Of a stretch of 35,717 nt of DNA, positions 8,665-17,362 are shown piece by piece. The position numbers were made by a program, and so were the translations under genes. The notes under the pieces are model-generated. The model was not told the DNA's origin. It did no database searches and saw only the letters and a list, made by a program, of their open reading frames with translations. Origin of the DNA: Syntrophomonadaceae bacterium. Its GTDB lineage: Bacteria; Bacillota; Dethiobacteria; DTU022; UBA8154. Every line of letters starts with the position of its first letter. The first letter of the stretch is position 1. Where the stretch lies: assembly GCA_007131175.1 (NCBI GenBank), contig SLRC01000137.1:1-35717 (forward strand), written 5' to 3'.

Positions 8665-10605
8665 ATGATCAGATCTTTGTCAGCAGCAGTCTCCGGCTTG
8701 CGCAATCATCAAAACAAGCTGGACGTGGTGGGTAACAATATTGCCAATGTGAATACGGTGGGCTACAAATACAACACGGCTCTTTTCCAGGATATCTTCA
8801 GCCAAACAGTGCGGGGAGCCACCGCCCCCCAACCGGGCCAGGGGGGGATCAACCCTGTGCAGGTGGGCCTTGGAATGGGCCTTTCCTCCTCCACTCCCAT
8901 CCATACCCAGGGAGCCTTGACGAGCACGGGGCGGGAGTCGGACCTGGCAATCGAAGGACGGGGCTTTTTTGTGGTGAGTGACGGGGCACAAAACTACTTC
9001 ACCCGGGATGGTTCTTTTGTGCGGGACTCCTCCGGGGTTCTTGTTAATGCCAACGGGATGACCCTCATGGGATGGGTGCCCGTCCTTAACGATGATGGGG
9101 AAGAGGTTATCGACACATCCCAGCCCCTGAGCAGGATCAATATCCCCCTTGGGGAAGACACCATTGCCAAAGCAACTTCCATGATGGATTTTGCCGGGAA
9201 CCTGAATGCTGTTTTGGGACGGCCATCAAACCTCGTAATTGACGCCAATTCAGGGATTAACAAGGTCCTGGCCAGCGGTTTGCAGTTTGGCGATTATGAG
9301 ATAATTACGGAAGAAATGGCCGGGGGTGTGGATTATTCAGTAACTGCTTTACAGCAGTTTGTGCAGCACGAGGATCTGAACAGCTGGCTAGACGGCGCTG
9401 ATCCCGATGTGGATCCATCGAATATTAATGCATCAATGTTACTGGAAGTTGTGTCCAAAGACGGGGATTTGGTTACTTTCCGCCTTACATCACATCAGTA
9501 CAACAAAGACGGCTCTTATACAAAGCCTGAATCAATTACGTTTAGCGTGGACACTGAAGCAGATAACGAAACGGGTGACCAGGTAATAGGCGGGCTCACT
9601 TTCAGCGCCGGGCTTATTGGTGGTACTGCGGGGAGTGGAGCAAACTACACTGTTGGTGACAAAGTTGTTTTTGATGTAAAAGCTGAGGCGGTTGCCGGTG
9701 ATGATCTTGTTAGGGTAGGTTATGATTCCCCAGCTGCTGCCGGCTATGATATTAATGCCGAATGGGTTTTTGATGATGAAGCGATCAATGACAATACCAC
9801 AGTTTTACGCTTTTTCACCCTCGATTCCCGCGGCAACGTTTACGACGGTTTTACAACTTTGGGGGTTGACGAAATAGGCGATTCCACTTATCCCCATACC
9901 ACCTTTTCTTTTATGCTTGAAAACGAGTCCGCTTACGGCTACACGGCCTATGCGTATGATTCCCTGGGCAATCAGCACTTTCTGGATATTGTTTTTCAGA
10001 AAACGGATATAAATACGTGGGAATACACCATCAGCCATCCCGATCCAAACATTACGCTGAACGGGGCGACGGGGATCCTGGAGTTTAATGCCAGCGGCAG
10101 GCTGAGGGAAACCTCAACAATTAATGAGCTATTCTTTGATCCCAATAACGGGGCAGATATGGTGGAGTTTACCCCCGATTTCAGCATTGTTACCCAGTTG
10201 GTGGCGGACAGCAACGTGATCGCACGCCGGCAGGACGGCTTTGCCGCCGGGGAATTGGTGGCTTTTGAAATTCAGGCTACGGGGGTTGTTTCGGGTACGT
10301 ATACGAACGGGATGATCAAAGCGCTGGGGCAGGTGGCCATGGCCTCCTTTATCAACCCCGAAGGTTTGTTTAAAATAGGTGCAAACCTCTATGATGTCTC
10401 AGCCAACTCCGGTGATGCCCGTATCGGTTTACCCGGCGACCAGGGGCGGGGCCTGATCCAGGCCAGATCTCTGGAGATGTCCAATGTTGACCTTGCCAAT
10501 GAGTTTACGGAGATGATCACCACGAGCCGGGCTTTTCAGGCTAATTCCCGGGTAATCAGCACCTCCGATGAGGTGCTGCAGGAACTGGTTAATATTAAGC
10601 GGTAG
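8665..10605 (+). CDS. flgE: Flagellar hook protein FlgE
   Basis: 646 aa; N-terminal 'MIRSLSAAVSGLRNHQNKLDVVGNNIANVNTVGYK', C-terminal 'LEMSNVDLANEFTEMITTSRAFQANSRVISTSDEVLQELVNIKR'; SD AAAGGAGG upstream. Confidence 0.97.
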   Translation: MIRSLSAAVSGLRNHQNKLDVVGNNIANVNTVGYKYNTALFQDIFSQTVRGATAPQPGQGGINPVQVGLGMGLSSSTPIHTQGALTSTGRESDLAIEGRGFFVVSDGAQNYFTRDGSFVRDSSGVLVNANGMTLMGWVPVLNDDGEEVIDTSQPLSRINIPLGEDTIAKATSMMDFAGNLNAVLGRPSNLVIDANSGINKVLASGLQFGDYEIITEEMAGGVDYSVTALQQFVQHEDLNSWLDGADPDVDPSNINASMLLEVVSKDGDLVTFRLTSHQYNKDGSYTKPESITFSVDTEADNETGDQVIGGLTFSAGLIGGTAGSGANYTVGDKVVFDVKAEAVAGDDLVRVGYDSPAAAGYDINAEWVFDDEAINDNTTVLRFFTLDSRGNVYDGFTTLGVDEIGDSTYPHTTFSFMLENESAYGYTAYAYDSLGNQHFLDIVFQKTDINTWEYTISHPDPNITLNGATGILEFNASGRLRETSTINELFFDPNNGADMVEFTPDFSIVTQLVADSNVIARRQDGFAAGELVAFEIQATGVVSGTYTNGMIKALGQVAMASFINPEGLFKIGANLYDVSANSGDARIGLPGDQGRGLIQARSLEMSNVDLANEFTEMITTSRAFQANSRVISTSDEVLQELVNIKR

Positions 10606-10658
10606 ATATTGCCTGGTATCGCAATGTATTGATTGAAAAGGGAGTATCTGAGTGGGGA

Positions 10659-10716
10659 CAATGATAATTCGGGGGGATCTTTTTCGGGAAAGCAGGGATC
10701 TCCCCGGATATTGTTG
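10659..10716. other. Long imperfect inverted repeat/hairpin in the flgE-motA spacer
   Basis: Core GGGGGGATC (10671-10679) pairs with GATCTCCCC (10697-10705), one G-U; outward extension by eye to 10659/10716 with one bulged A and further G-U pairs. Confidence 0.75.
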
Positions 10717-10767
10717 AAAATTACCAGGGACGTTTCGGGCGCCTAATGGTGGAAACGGGGTAAATGA

Positions 10768-11580
10768 ATGAAAAAAATCGATATCTTGACCGTGGCCGGT
10801 GTGGTCCTGGGATCGGTCCTTGTTCTTTGGGGAATCCTGATGGGCAGTCCTATCGGCGCTTTTATCAACTGGCCGGGGATGGTTATCGTATTGGGTGGGT
10901 CCACGGGAGCCCTTTTGGTCAGTTTCCCCATGGAACAGATTAAACAGGTTGCCAAAGTGACGATGCAGGCCCTTTTTGAAAATAAGCGGGATGTGGGTGC
11001 CCTCGCCGAATCGTTCGCCGGGTTGGCACAGCGGGCCCGCCGTGAAGGGCTGCTGGCCCTGGAAGATGACCTGGAAGAACTGGAAGACCCGTTCATGCGT
11101 AACGGCTTGCAGATGGTCATTGACGGTTTCGAGCCCGAATCCATTCGCGATATTATGGAGACGGATATACGCAGCCTGGGAATGCGTCACACCATGGGCC
11201 AGAATGTCTTTCGGACATGGGGAGGCATTGCCCCTGCCTTTGGGATGATCGGGACCCTGATCGGGCTTGTGCAAATGCTTACCTCCCTGGATGATCCGGA
11301 GATGATCGGCCCCGGGATGGCGGTTGCCTTGCTGACTACATTTTACGGCACGCTGCTGGCCAACCTGGTCTTGAATCCCATTGCTGCCAAGCTGGCGATC
11401 CGCAGTGAAGCGGAGATGAGCTACCGGGAGGCCATTGTGGATTCCCTGCTGGCTCTCCAGGCTGGTGTGAATCCACGTATTGTCCAGGAAAAACTTAAAG
11501 CTTACCTGTCTCCCCAGGAGCGTAATGGGGTCGAGGAGAAGAAACCTGCCGATGCCCAGGCCGTTTCTGAAGAAATGTAA
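10768..11580 (+). CDS. motA: Flagellar motor stator protein MotA
   Basis: 270 aa; 'TWGGIAPAFGMIGTLIGLVQML', 'MAVALLTTFYGTLLANLVLNPIAAKL'. Confidence 0.97.
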   Translation: MKKIDILTVAGVVLGSVLVLWGILMGSPIGAFINWPGMVIVLGGSTGALLVSFPMEQIKQVAKVTMQALFENKRDVGALAESFAGLAQRARREGLLALEDDLEELEDPFMRNGLQMVIDGFEPESIRDIMETDIRSLGMRHTMGQNVFRTWGGIAPAFGMIGTLIGLVQMLTSLDDPEMIGPGMAVALLTTFYGTLLANLVLNPIAAKLAIRSEAEMSYREAIVDSLLALQAGVNPRIVQEKLKAYLSPQERNGVEEKKPADAQAVSEEM

Positions 11581-11634
11581 TTCCTGGTTATGAAGGTTTA
11601 AATGGAGCAAGAAACTAATGGCGGAGGTGGTCAG

Positions 11635-12408
11635 ATGAACCGGGAAAAGCGTCCTAAAAAAACGGAAGAGTCAGGTTCGCCTGCCTGGATGACCACCTAC
11701 GGTGATATGGTTACCCTGCTGCTTACATTCTTTATCCTGCTCTTCACCTTTTCTTCCCTTGATGTGCAGCGCTTTCAGGAGGTAATGTCCGCCATCCAGC
11801 ATTCCTTTATGGGACGGAGCGGTATCCTGGTAGGCTCCACTGATCCCACGGCGGGAGAGGGGGAGCGTTTGGATACGGCTGATGTTCCCATGCAAGAATT
11901 AGCTGAGGCTATGGGGGAGCGGGAACAAACCTTGATCGAAATGTTGCATGAACTGGAAGAAACTTATGAAGAGGTGAAAAACTTTCTGCAGGAGGCGGGC
12001 CTGGAAGATGATATCCAGTTAAGCCTGGAAGAACGGGGGGTTGTCCTTGAGCTGCCGGAAAGGATTCTTTTCGATTCGGGACAGGCCGTGCTAAAAGAGA
12101 ATTTTCTGCCTACACTGGATATCCTAGTCCATTTGCTGGCCGAACTTCCCAACCAGATTATTGTGGAGGGGCATACGGATAATATTCCGATCCAAACCTT
12201 TCAATACCCAAGTAACTGGGAACTTTCGGTGGCGCGGAGCGTGACGGTGGCCCGTTACCTGGTGGAAGAACATGATATAAACCCCCGACGTATGGTGGCT
12301 ACCGGGTACGGCGAGTATCATCCCATTGACACGAACGAAACGGCAGAAGGCCGGGCACGCAACCGTCGGGTTACCCTGGTCATATCGGTTATCAGAATTA
12401 ACGACTAG
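11635..12408 (+). CDS. motB: Flagellar motor stator protein MotB (OmpA-like peptidoglycan-binding domain)
   Basis: 'AWMTTYGDMVTLLLTFFILLFTFSSLD' and 'VEGHTDNIPIQTFQYPSNWELSVARSVTVARYLVE'; ATG 11635 has GGAGG upstream, track start 11602 is an alternative. Confidence 0.96.
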   Translation: MNREKRPKKTEESGSPAWMTTYGDMVTLLLTFFILLFTFSSLDVQRFQEVMSAIQHSFMGRSGILVGSTDPTAGEGERLDTADVPMQELAEAMGEREQTLIEMLHELEETYEEVKNFLQEAGLEDDIQLSLEERGVVLELPERILFDSGQAVLKENFLPTLDILVHLLAELPNQIIVEGHTDNIPIQTFQYPSNWELSVARSVTVARYLVEEHDINPRRMVATGYGEYHPIDTNETAEGRARNRRVTLVISVIRIND

Positions 12409-12428
12409 CGGATGCAGGAGGTGGGAAA

Positions 12429-12947
12429 GTGGCTGGGGAAGAAGAGGTTATCAAGGTTGAGAAGAAACCCAAAAAAAGAAAAAAAACTTTAATTATCATT
12501 GCTGTGGTCCTGCTTGCTGTGCTGCTGCTTTTAGTTTTACTTGGCTGGCTTGCATTGCGCATAGGCGTGCTCGGGTTTTTGTTCCCGGCGTTGGAGGAGA
12601 GATGGCCGGCTCCAACCCCGCCGGAGCATGTTGAAAAGGTGCCCGATTATATGTTTGAAGTGCCGGAAATACTGGTGAACCTGGACGATGGAGGTTCGCG
12701 CAACCGTTTTTTAAGTGTTAAATTTTATGTTGGTTACGATAATGCCCGCTTGGAGTCTCAACTGGAGCAACGGATGCCGGAGATCCGGGACAAGGTGAAC
12801 AAGGTACTCTGGGATGTCAGCAGTGAAGAGATTATGACTGCTGAAGGCAAGGAGCAGTTGCGTGACGATTTGCACCGGACCATTGACGAGATGTTTCTTG
12901 AAGATGAAATCGTGGGGATATATTTTTGGCACGTGATGGTTCAGTAA
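12429..12947 (+). CDS. fliL: Flagellar basal-body-associated protein FliL
   Basis: 172 aa; GTG start; one N-terminal TM; 'LVNLDDGGSRNRFLSVKFYVGYDNARLESQLEQRMPEIRDKVNKVL'. Confidence 0.9.
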   Translation: MAGEEEVIKVEKKPKKRKKTLIIIAVVLLAVLLLLVLLGWLALRIGVLGFLFPALEERWPAPTPPEHVEKVPDYMFEVPEILVNLDDGGSRNRFLSVKFYVGYDNARLESQLEQRMPEIRDKVNKVLWDVSSEEIMTAEGKEQLRDDLHRTIDEMFLEDEIVGIYFWHVMVQ

Positions 12948-12987
12948 TCAGGTGCGTGCCATTTAATAGCTCAGACTGTCCTTTAGA

Positions 12988-13521
12988 TTGGTGGTGTTTG
13001 CTTTGAGTGAATCCATGAGCCAGGAAGAGCTTGACGCCATGCTGAAAAGCCTGGCAGATGATTCGGGTAAGGCTGAATGTTCCGCAGAAAATGCAGTGAA
13101 ACAAACAGGGGAAAATAGCAAAAAGCCACTGGTGCAGCGCGTGGAGTTTGTCCAGTTGAAGCCCCGCCCCAGATCGTCGGCACAACAACCACACGGAAGC
13201 CTTTTCAACAATATTCCCCTGGTGTTATGCGGTGAACTGGGGACGGCGGACATAACGGTGCGGGAACTGCTGGCACTTGAAGAGGGATCGGTGATTAGAT
13301 TGGATAAAATTGCGGGAGATAGTGCAACAGTTCTCGTTAATGAGCAATATCTGGGCCAGGCGGAGACGGTTGTGGTCAATGACCGGTTCGGTTTGCGCAT
13401 TACCACCATTGGCAAAGAAGCGCTGCGGGACAAAAAGGAAGAACCGCAAAAAGGCAATGTCTCTCCCGGTTCGCCTCCTGGAAATGAGCCAGGGCCAAGG
13501 GGAGCGGAAAATAATGCTTGA
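12988..13521 (+). CDS. FliN-like SpoA-domain protein (flagellar switch paralogue)
   Basis: 'IPLVLCGELGTADITVRELLALEEGSVIRLDKIAGDSATVLVNEQYLGQAETVVVNDRFGLRITTI' is a FliN/SpoA domain; N-terminal 'MSQEELDAML' switch-protein-like peptide. Exact start (12988 TTG, 13003 TTG or 13015 ATG) uncertain. Confidence 0.85.
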   Translation: MVVFALSESMSQEELDAMLKSLADDSGKAECSAENAVKQTGENSKKPLVQRVEFVQLKPRPRSSAQQPHGSLFNNIPLVLCGELGTADITVRELLALEEGSVIRLDKIAGDSATVLVNEQYLGQAETVVVNDRFGLRITTIGKEALRDKKEEPQKGNVSPGSPPGNEPGPRGAENNA

Positions 13522-13550
13522 ACGTCCTGCGGCCCTTTGCTTTTCAGTTT

Positions 13551-13693
13551 AATTCAAGAAGCAGGAAGCAAGATGTAAGATTCGTTTTCACTCGCAACCC
13601 TACGCCGCTCAGCTTGCTGTTGAATTTTCATCCTGATGGTGCCGGCAACGCAGGGACCGGCGTGGAGGGTCTGAATTCTGAACACCTGAGTTG
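13551..13693. repeat. Non-coding fliN-fliO spacer: degenerate period-7 flanks around a structured core
   Basis: Left flank AAGAAGC/AGGAAGC/AAGATGT/AAGATTC; right flank GTCTGAA/TTCTGAA/CACCTGA; core pairing ACCCTACGCC (13597-13606) with GGCGT-GG-AGGGT (13659-13670). Confidence 0.5.
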
Positions 13694-13714
13694 TTAATAA
13701 GGAAGTATAATCTC

Positions 13715-14152
13715 ATGGAACTTTACCAAGCTGTGCTGAGACTTTTAATTGTTTTTCCCCTGGTAATCATCCTGACGTACTTTGGGCTGCGTTTTTTTCT
13801 GAGGCGATTTGCTCCCGCCTTCGGTATGGGAAGGCAGGTGAGGGTGCTTGAACGATCCGCCTTGAACAGCCGCACTTTTCTCTATGTGGTTAAGGTCGGG
13901 GATGATTACCTTCTTGTAAGCACTACTGCAAATACGGTAGTGCTTCTTAAGGATCTGGGACCTAATTGGGGTGAAAAGTTTTACGGGGAAAATGAGAGTC
14001 TGGAAGGTTACCCGGAAAGGGAAAATTTATCTTTTGCTGCTATGTTGCAGGAAATGAGGGAAAGTAAGGCCGGTAGTTGGTTTGCCCGCATCGAAAGATG
14101 GTTAAAAAGTTTGTCAGTTAAAGTAAAAAACATAATTAGCAGGAGAAAATAA
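13715..14152 (+). CDS. fliO: Flagellar biosynthesis protein FliO/FliZ
   Basis: N-terminal TM then 'RQVRVLERSALNSRTFLYVVKVGDDYLLVSTTANTVVLLKDL'; precedes fliP. ATG 13715 preferred over the track start 13691. Confidence 0.88.
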   Translation: MELYQAVLRLLIVFPLVIILTYFGLRFFLRRFAPAFGMGRQVRVLERSALNSRTFLYVVKVGDDYLLVSTTANTVVLLKDLGPNWGEKFYGENESLEGYPERENLSFAAMLQEMRESKAGSWFARIERWLKSLSVKVKNIISRRK

Positions 14153-14251
14153 AGAGGAATATGTCAATTTAACGAGAAATTATAAATTCAGGAAAGTATA
14201 GGAAGAAGAATATTTTCAGTGTTGTGGCAGGAAAGGGTAGAGGGAAAGCAT

Positions 14252-15016
14252 ATGATGAAAAAAATGCTGCCGGTTTTACTGGCCTGCCTGTTGTTTACCC
14301 TGCTCTGCGGTGGCAGCATGGCTGTAGCTCAGCCTGCCATTCCCATTCCTGATATAAACCTCCAGGTGGGAACGGCCGATGATCCGGAACAGCTTGTGGG
14401 AACACTACAACTTTTACTCCTTATCTCCATATTGAGTCTGGCCCCCGCGTTTGTCATTCTCATGACCTCTTTTACCCGCATCGTGATTGTCCTTGGATTT
14501 GTGCGTAATGCCCTTGCCACGCAGCAAATTCCACCCAACCAGGTTGTTATTGGCCTGGCACTATTCCTTACATTTTTTGTTATGTCACCCGTTTTGGCAG
14601 AGATGAATGAGCAGGCTCTAGGGCCTTACCGGGCTGAGGAAATCAGCTTTGAGGAAGCCCTGGACATGGCAAGCCATCCCCTGCGGGAATTTATGCTGAA
14701 CAATACCCGGGAAAAAGACCTGGCCCTTTTCCTGGATGTGGCCAATTTGGAAGTACCCGAGGAACGGGCCCAGACCCCTTTTGGGGCACTTGTCCCTGCA
14801 TTTGTAATCAGCGAGTTGAAAACCGCTTTCCAAATGGGCTTTATTATTTTTGTTCCTTTTTTAATAATTGACATGGTGGTGGCCAGCATCCTCATGTCCA
14901 TGGGGATGTTTATGTTGCCACCGGTTATTGTTTCCCTGCCTTTTAAGATATTGCTTTTTGTCCTGGTGGACGGCTGGTACCTGGTGGTACAGTCCCTGGT
15001 TCAAAGTTACGCCTAG
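14252..15016 (+). CDS. fliP: Flagellar type III export protein FliP
   Basis: 'LAPAFVILMTSFTRIVIVLGFVRNALATQQIPPNQVVIGLALFLTFFVMSPV', 'FQMGFIIFVPFLIIDMVVASILMSMGMFMLPPV'. Confidence 0.97.
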   Translation: MMKKMLPVLLACLLFTLLCGGSMAVAQPAIPIPDINLQVGTADDPEQLVGTLQLLLLISILSLAPAFVILMTSFTRIVIVLGFVRNALATQQIPPNQVVIGLALFLTFFVMSPVLAEMNEQALGPYRAEEISFEEALDMASHPLREFMLNNTREKDLALFLDVANLEVPEERAQTPFGALVPAFVISELKTAFQMGFIIFVPFLIIDMVVASILMSMGMFMLPPVIVSLPFKILLFVLVDGWYLVVQSLVQSYA

Positions 15017-15030
15017 AGGAGGGATAAAAA

Positions 15031-15297
15031 GTGACCCCCGAATTTGTTATTGATACGGCACGGGAAGGAATTGCCACTATTTTGCTTGTGGCAGCGCCTG
15101 TCCTGGCAACGGGTCTGGCAGTAGGCCTCATGGTGAGTATTTTTCAGGCCACCACACAGATCCAGGAGCCAACACTGGCCTTTGTTCCAAAAATCGCAGC
15201 AGTGCTCCTTTCCATTTATATTTTTGGAAGTTGGATTCTGAGTATGGTTATGAATTTTACCATTAACCTCTGGGCAAATTTGGGCGTTCCATTTTAA
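15031..15297 (+). CDS. fliQ: Flagellar type III export protein FliQ
   Basis: 88 aa, GTG start; 'GLAVGLMVSIFQATTQIQEPTLAFVPKI'. Confidence 0.97.
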   Translation: MTPEFVIDTAREGIATILLVAAPVLATGLAVGLMVSIFQATTQIQEPTLAFVPKIAAVLLSIYIFGSWILSMVMNFTINLWANLGVPF

Positions 15298-15318
15298 ATC
15301 TTTAATGCTGTACTCTTA

Positions 15319-16116
15319 TTGTTTTATGAGGGGATGAACAAAATGGCAGAGGCTTTTTTCCTGGAATTTTGGTGGCCCTTTCTGCTTATCTTTGCCCGTA
15401 TCGCTGCTTTTGTTGCGGCAATTCCCCTCTTCGGCTGGCGGGGTATTCCCATTGTGGTACGAATATTTTTTTCCTTTGTCTTTGCACTCCTTCTTACCAT
15501 AAGCTGGGACGGACAATTGGAATTACCTGCCAATGATTTGGAATTGTTTCTGGTGCTGGGAAGGCAGATCCTTACCGGCCTGGTTTTAGGCTTTACCGTG
15601 TACCTTTTCCTGGCTACCTTCCTGATGGCCGGGCAGTTTATGGACCATAAGGCCGGACTCATGATGGCCGGCAGTTTTGATCCCCTGTTCGGTGGACAGG
15701 TTACCATTATGGGGCAGTTTTTCTACTTTATGGCGGTGGTTCTTTACCTCACAGTAAATGGGCACCATATTCTTATTCTTTCTTTGCGGGAGAGTTTCAA
15801 CCTTGTTCCCCTCACCGGTGCCTTTGCAAGTGGGGATGTAATCTGGCATTATGTACGCACATTTGGTTTCGTTTTTTTACTTGCTTTCCAGATCTCCGCC
15901 CCGGTGGTGATTGTGCTGTGGATGCTTGATTTGGCATTGGGCTTTTTATCGCGGACTGTGCCCCAGATTCATGTTTTTATCGTAGGCCTCCCCCTGAAAG
16001 TGGCCCTGGTTTTGCTGGTGTTTATGCTCGTTCTTCCCCTTATGGGCAGGGTGATGCGGGATGTTTTTGATATGCTTGCCAGGGATCTGATCCTGGTGTT
16101 ACGGAGTTGGACATAG
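15319..16116 (+). CDS. fliR: Flagellar type III export protein FliR
   Basis: 265 aa multi-TM protein; lies between fliQ and flhB; 'RIAAFVAAIPLFGWRGIPIVVRIFFSFVFALLL'. True start may be ATG 15334 or 15343. Confidence 0.94.
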   Translation: MFYEGMNKMAEAFFLEFWWPFLLIFARIAAFVAAIPLFGWRGIPIVVRIFFSFVFALLLTISWDGQLELPANDLELFLVLGRQILTGLVLGFTVYLFLATFLMAGQFMDHKAGLMMAGSFDPLFGGQVTIMGQFFYFMAVVLYLTVNGHHILILSLRESFNLVPLTGAFASGDVIWHYVRTFGFVFLLAFQISAPVVIVLWMLDLALGFLSRTVPQIHVFIVGLPLKVALVLLVFMLVLPLMGRVMRDVFDMLARDLILVLRSWT

Positions 16117-16117
16117 G

Positions 16118-17239
16118 ATGGAAGATATTCGTTTGCTAAACCTCCAGCTTTTTGCTGAAGGAGAAGACAAAACAGAGCAGCCCACGCCGCACCGTCTACG
16201 TGAAGCGCGTAAACGGGGGCAGGTGATGAAGAGCATGGAATTGAACGCGGCGATTAACATGGTTGGCATGGTCGCTGTTTTTATTCTTCTCTGGCCGTTT
16301 TTCCGTGACAGGCTTTTTGCCATGCTGAACCATTATCTGCGTGCCCTTCCCGTGGAAATGGCCTCCGGTGAACTGCCCATCCTTTCTCTGGTGCACCTGT
16401 CCCTGAACCAATTCATGGGATTGGTTTTGCCCTTCCTGCTGGCGGCTTTTTTTCTTGGTTTCATGTCCAATGTTATGCAGGTAGGTTTTCTTGTATCCAC
16501 GGAGTCGATTAAACCGCAACTGAATCGTCTTAACCCGGTGGAAGGATTCAAACGTGTTCTTTCCCGCCGTTCCCTTTTTGAAATGCTCAAATCCATCCTT
16601 AAAGTACTTATTTTTGCCCTGGTCAGCTATTTTTACCTGCGCAACCAGCTGCCCCACATGCTGTTGTTGCTGGGGCAGGAAGCGTGGGTAACGGCCAATG
16701 TGCTGGGAAAGGTTTTAGTGGGGCTGGCCTTTCGCGTGGCTGCCCTCTTTTTTATCCTGGCCATTATTGATTTTATCTACCAGCGCCACGAATTTATTAA
16801 AAATCTCCGTATGTCCCGTCGGGACATTAAGGACGAATATAAGCAGATGGAAGGGGATCCACATGTGCGCTCACGTTTGCGGGAGCGGCAGCGTGCCATG
16901 GCCCGGGAGCGCAGTATGGCCCAGGTGCCTGAAGCTACAGTTGTTGTTACAAATCCTACGGAGTTGTCCGTAGCCCTCCGTTACAATGAAAAGGAAAATA
17001 GTGCCCCCGTGGTTCTTGCCAAGGGTGCCGGGGTGCTGGCGAAACGGATCCGGGAAATAGCCGGCGATCATCAGATCCCCATTATCCAAAATCCGCCGGT
17101 GGCCCGTCTCCTTTACCGTGAGGTGGATGTGGGGTCTGAGATTCCCGGCAATCTTTACCAGGCAGTGGCAGAGATCCTGGCCCTCGTTTACCGCCTGCAG
17201 GAAAAAGAGCGGCTGCGCCGTCGCAGGGTAGGGGCCTGA
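16118..17239 (+). CDS. flhB: Flagellar export switch protein FlhB
   Basis: 373 aa; 'EDKTEQPTPHRLREARKRGQV' and autocleavage NPTE motif ('VVVTNPTELSVALRY'). Confidence 0.98.
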   Translation: MEDIRLLNLQLFAEGEDKTEQPTPHRLREARKRGQVMKSMELNAAINMVGMVAVFILLWPFFRDRLFAMLNHYLRALPVEMASGELPILSLVHLSLNQFMGLVLPFLLAAFFLGFMSNVMQVGFLVSTESIKPQLNRLNPVEGFKRVLSRRSLFEMLKSILKVLIFALVSYFYLRNQLPHMLLLLGQEAWVTANVLGKVLVGLAFRVAALFFILAIIDFIYQRHEFIKNLRMSRRDIKDEYKQMEGDPHVRSRLRERQRAMARERSMAQVPEATVVVTNPTELSVALRYNEKENSAPVVLAKGAGVLAKRIREIAGDHQIPIIQNPPVARLLYREVDVGSEIPGNLYQAVAEILALVYRLQEKERLRRRRVGA

Positions 17240-17262
17240 TAAGGAGCCAGGGCATAGGGCCC

Positions 17263-17291
17263 TTGCAAAAATTGGAGGCGGGGCATATAAT
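17263..17291 (+). promoter_or_regulatory. Candidate sigmaA-type promoter upstream of flhA
   Basis: TTGCAA (17263-17268), 17-nt spacer, TATAAT (17286-17291) in the flhB-flhA spacer. Confidence 0.5.
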
Positions 17292-17362
17292 AATAGCAAA
17301 ATATGTCTGAAAAAGCAGTACAAGGAATCAGGAATACTCAACTTACAAGGAGGCTGACCCGA

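Noticed and set aside
10429-11610. 393-aa ORF on the - strand
   Set aside because: Antisense to the end of flgE and all of motA; the translation is low-complexity His/Gln/Pro-rich with no recognisable motif. Consistent with an artefact of codon bias opposite a real gene.
13524-13690. Possible c-di-GMP, T-box or cobalamin riboswitch upstream of fliO
   Set aside because: I compared with remembered consensus elements (GEMM ACGCACAGGGCAAACC, T-box GGGTGGNACCGCG, B12 box) and found no convincing match; kept only as an unassigned structured spacer.
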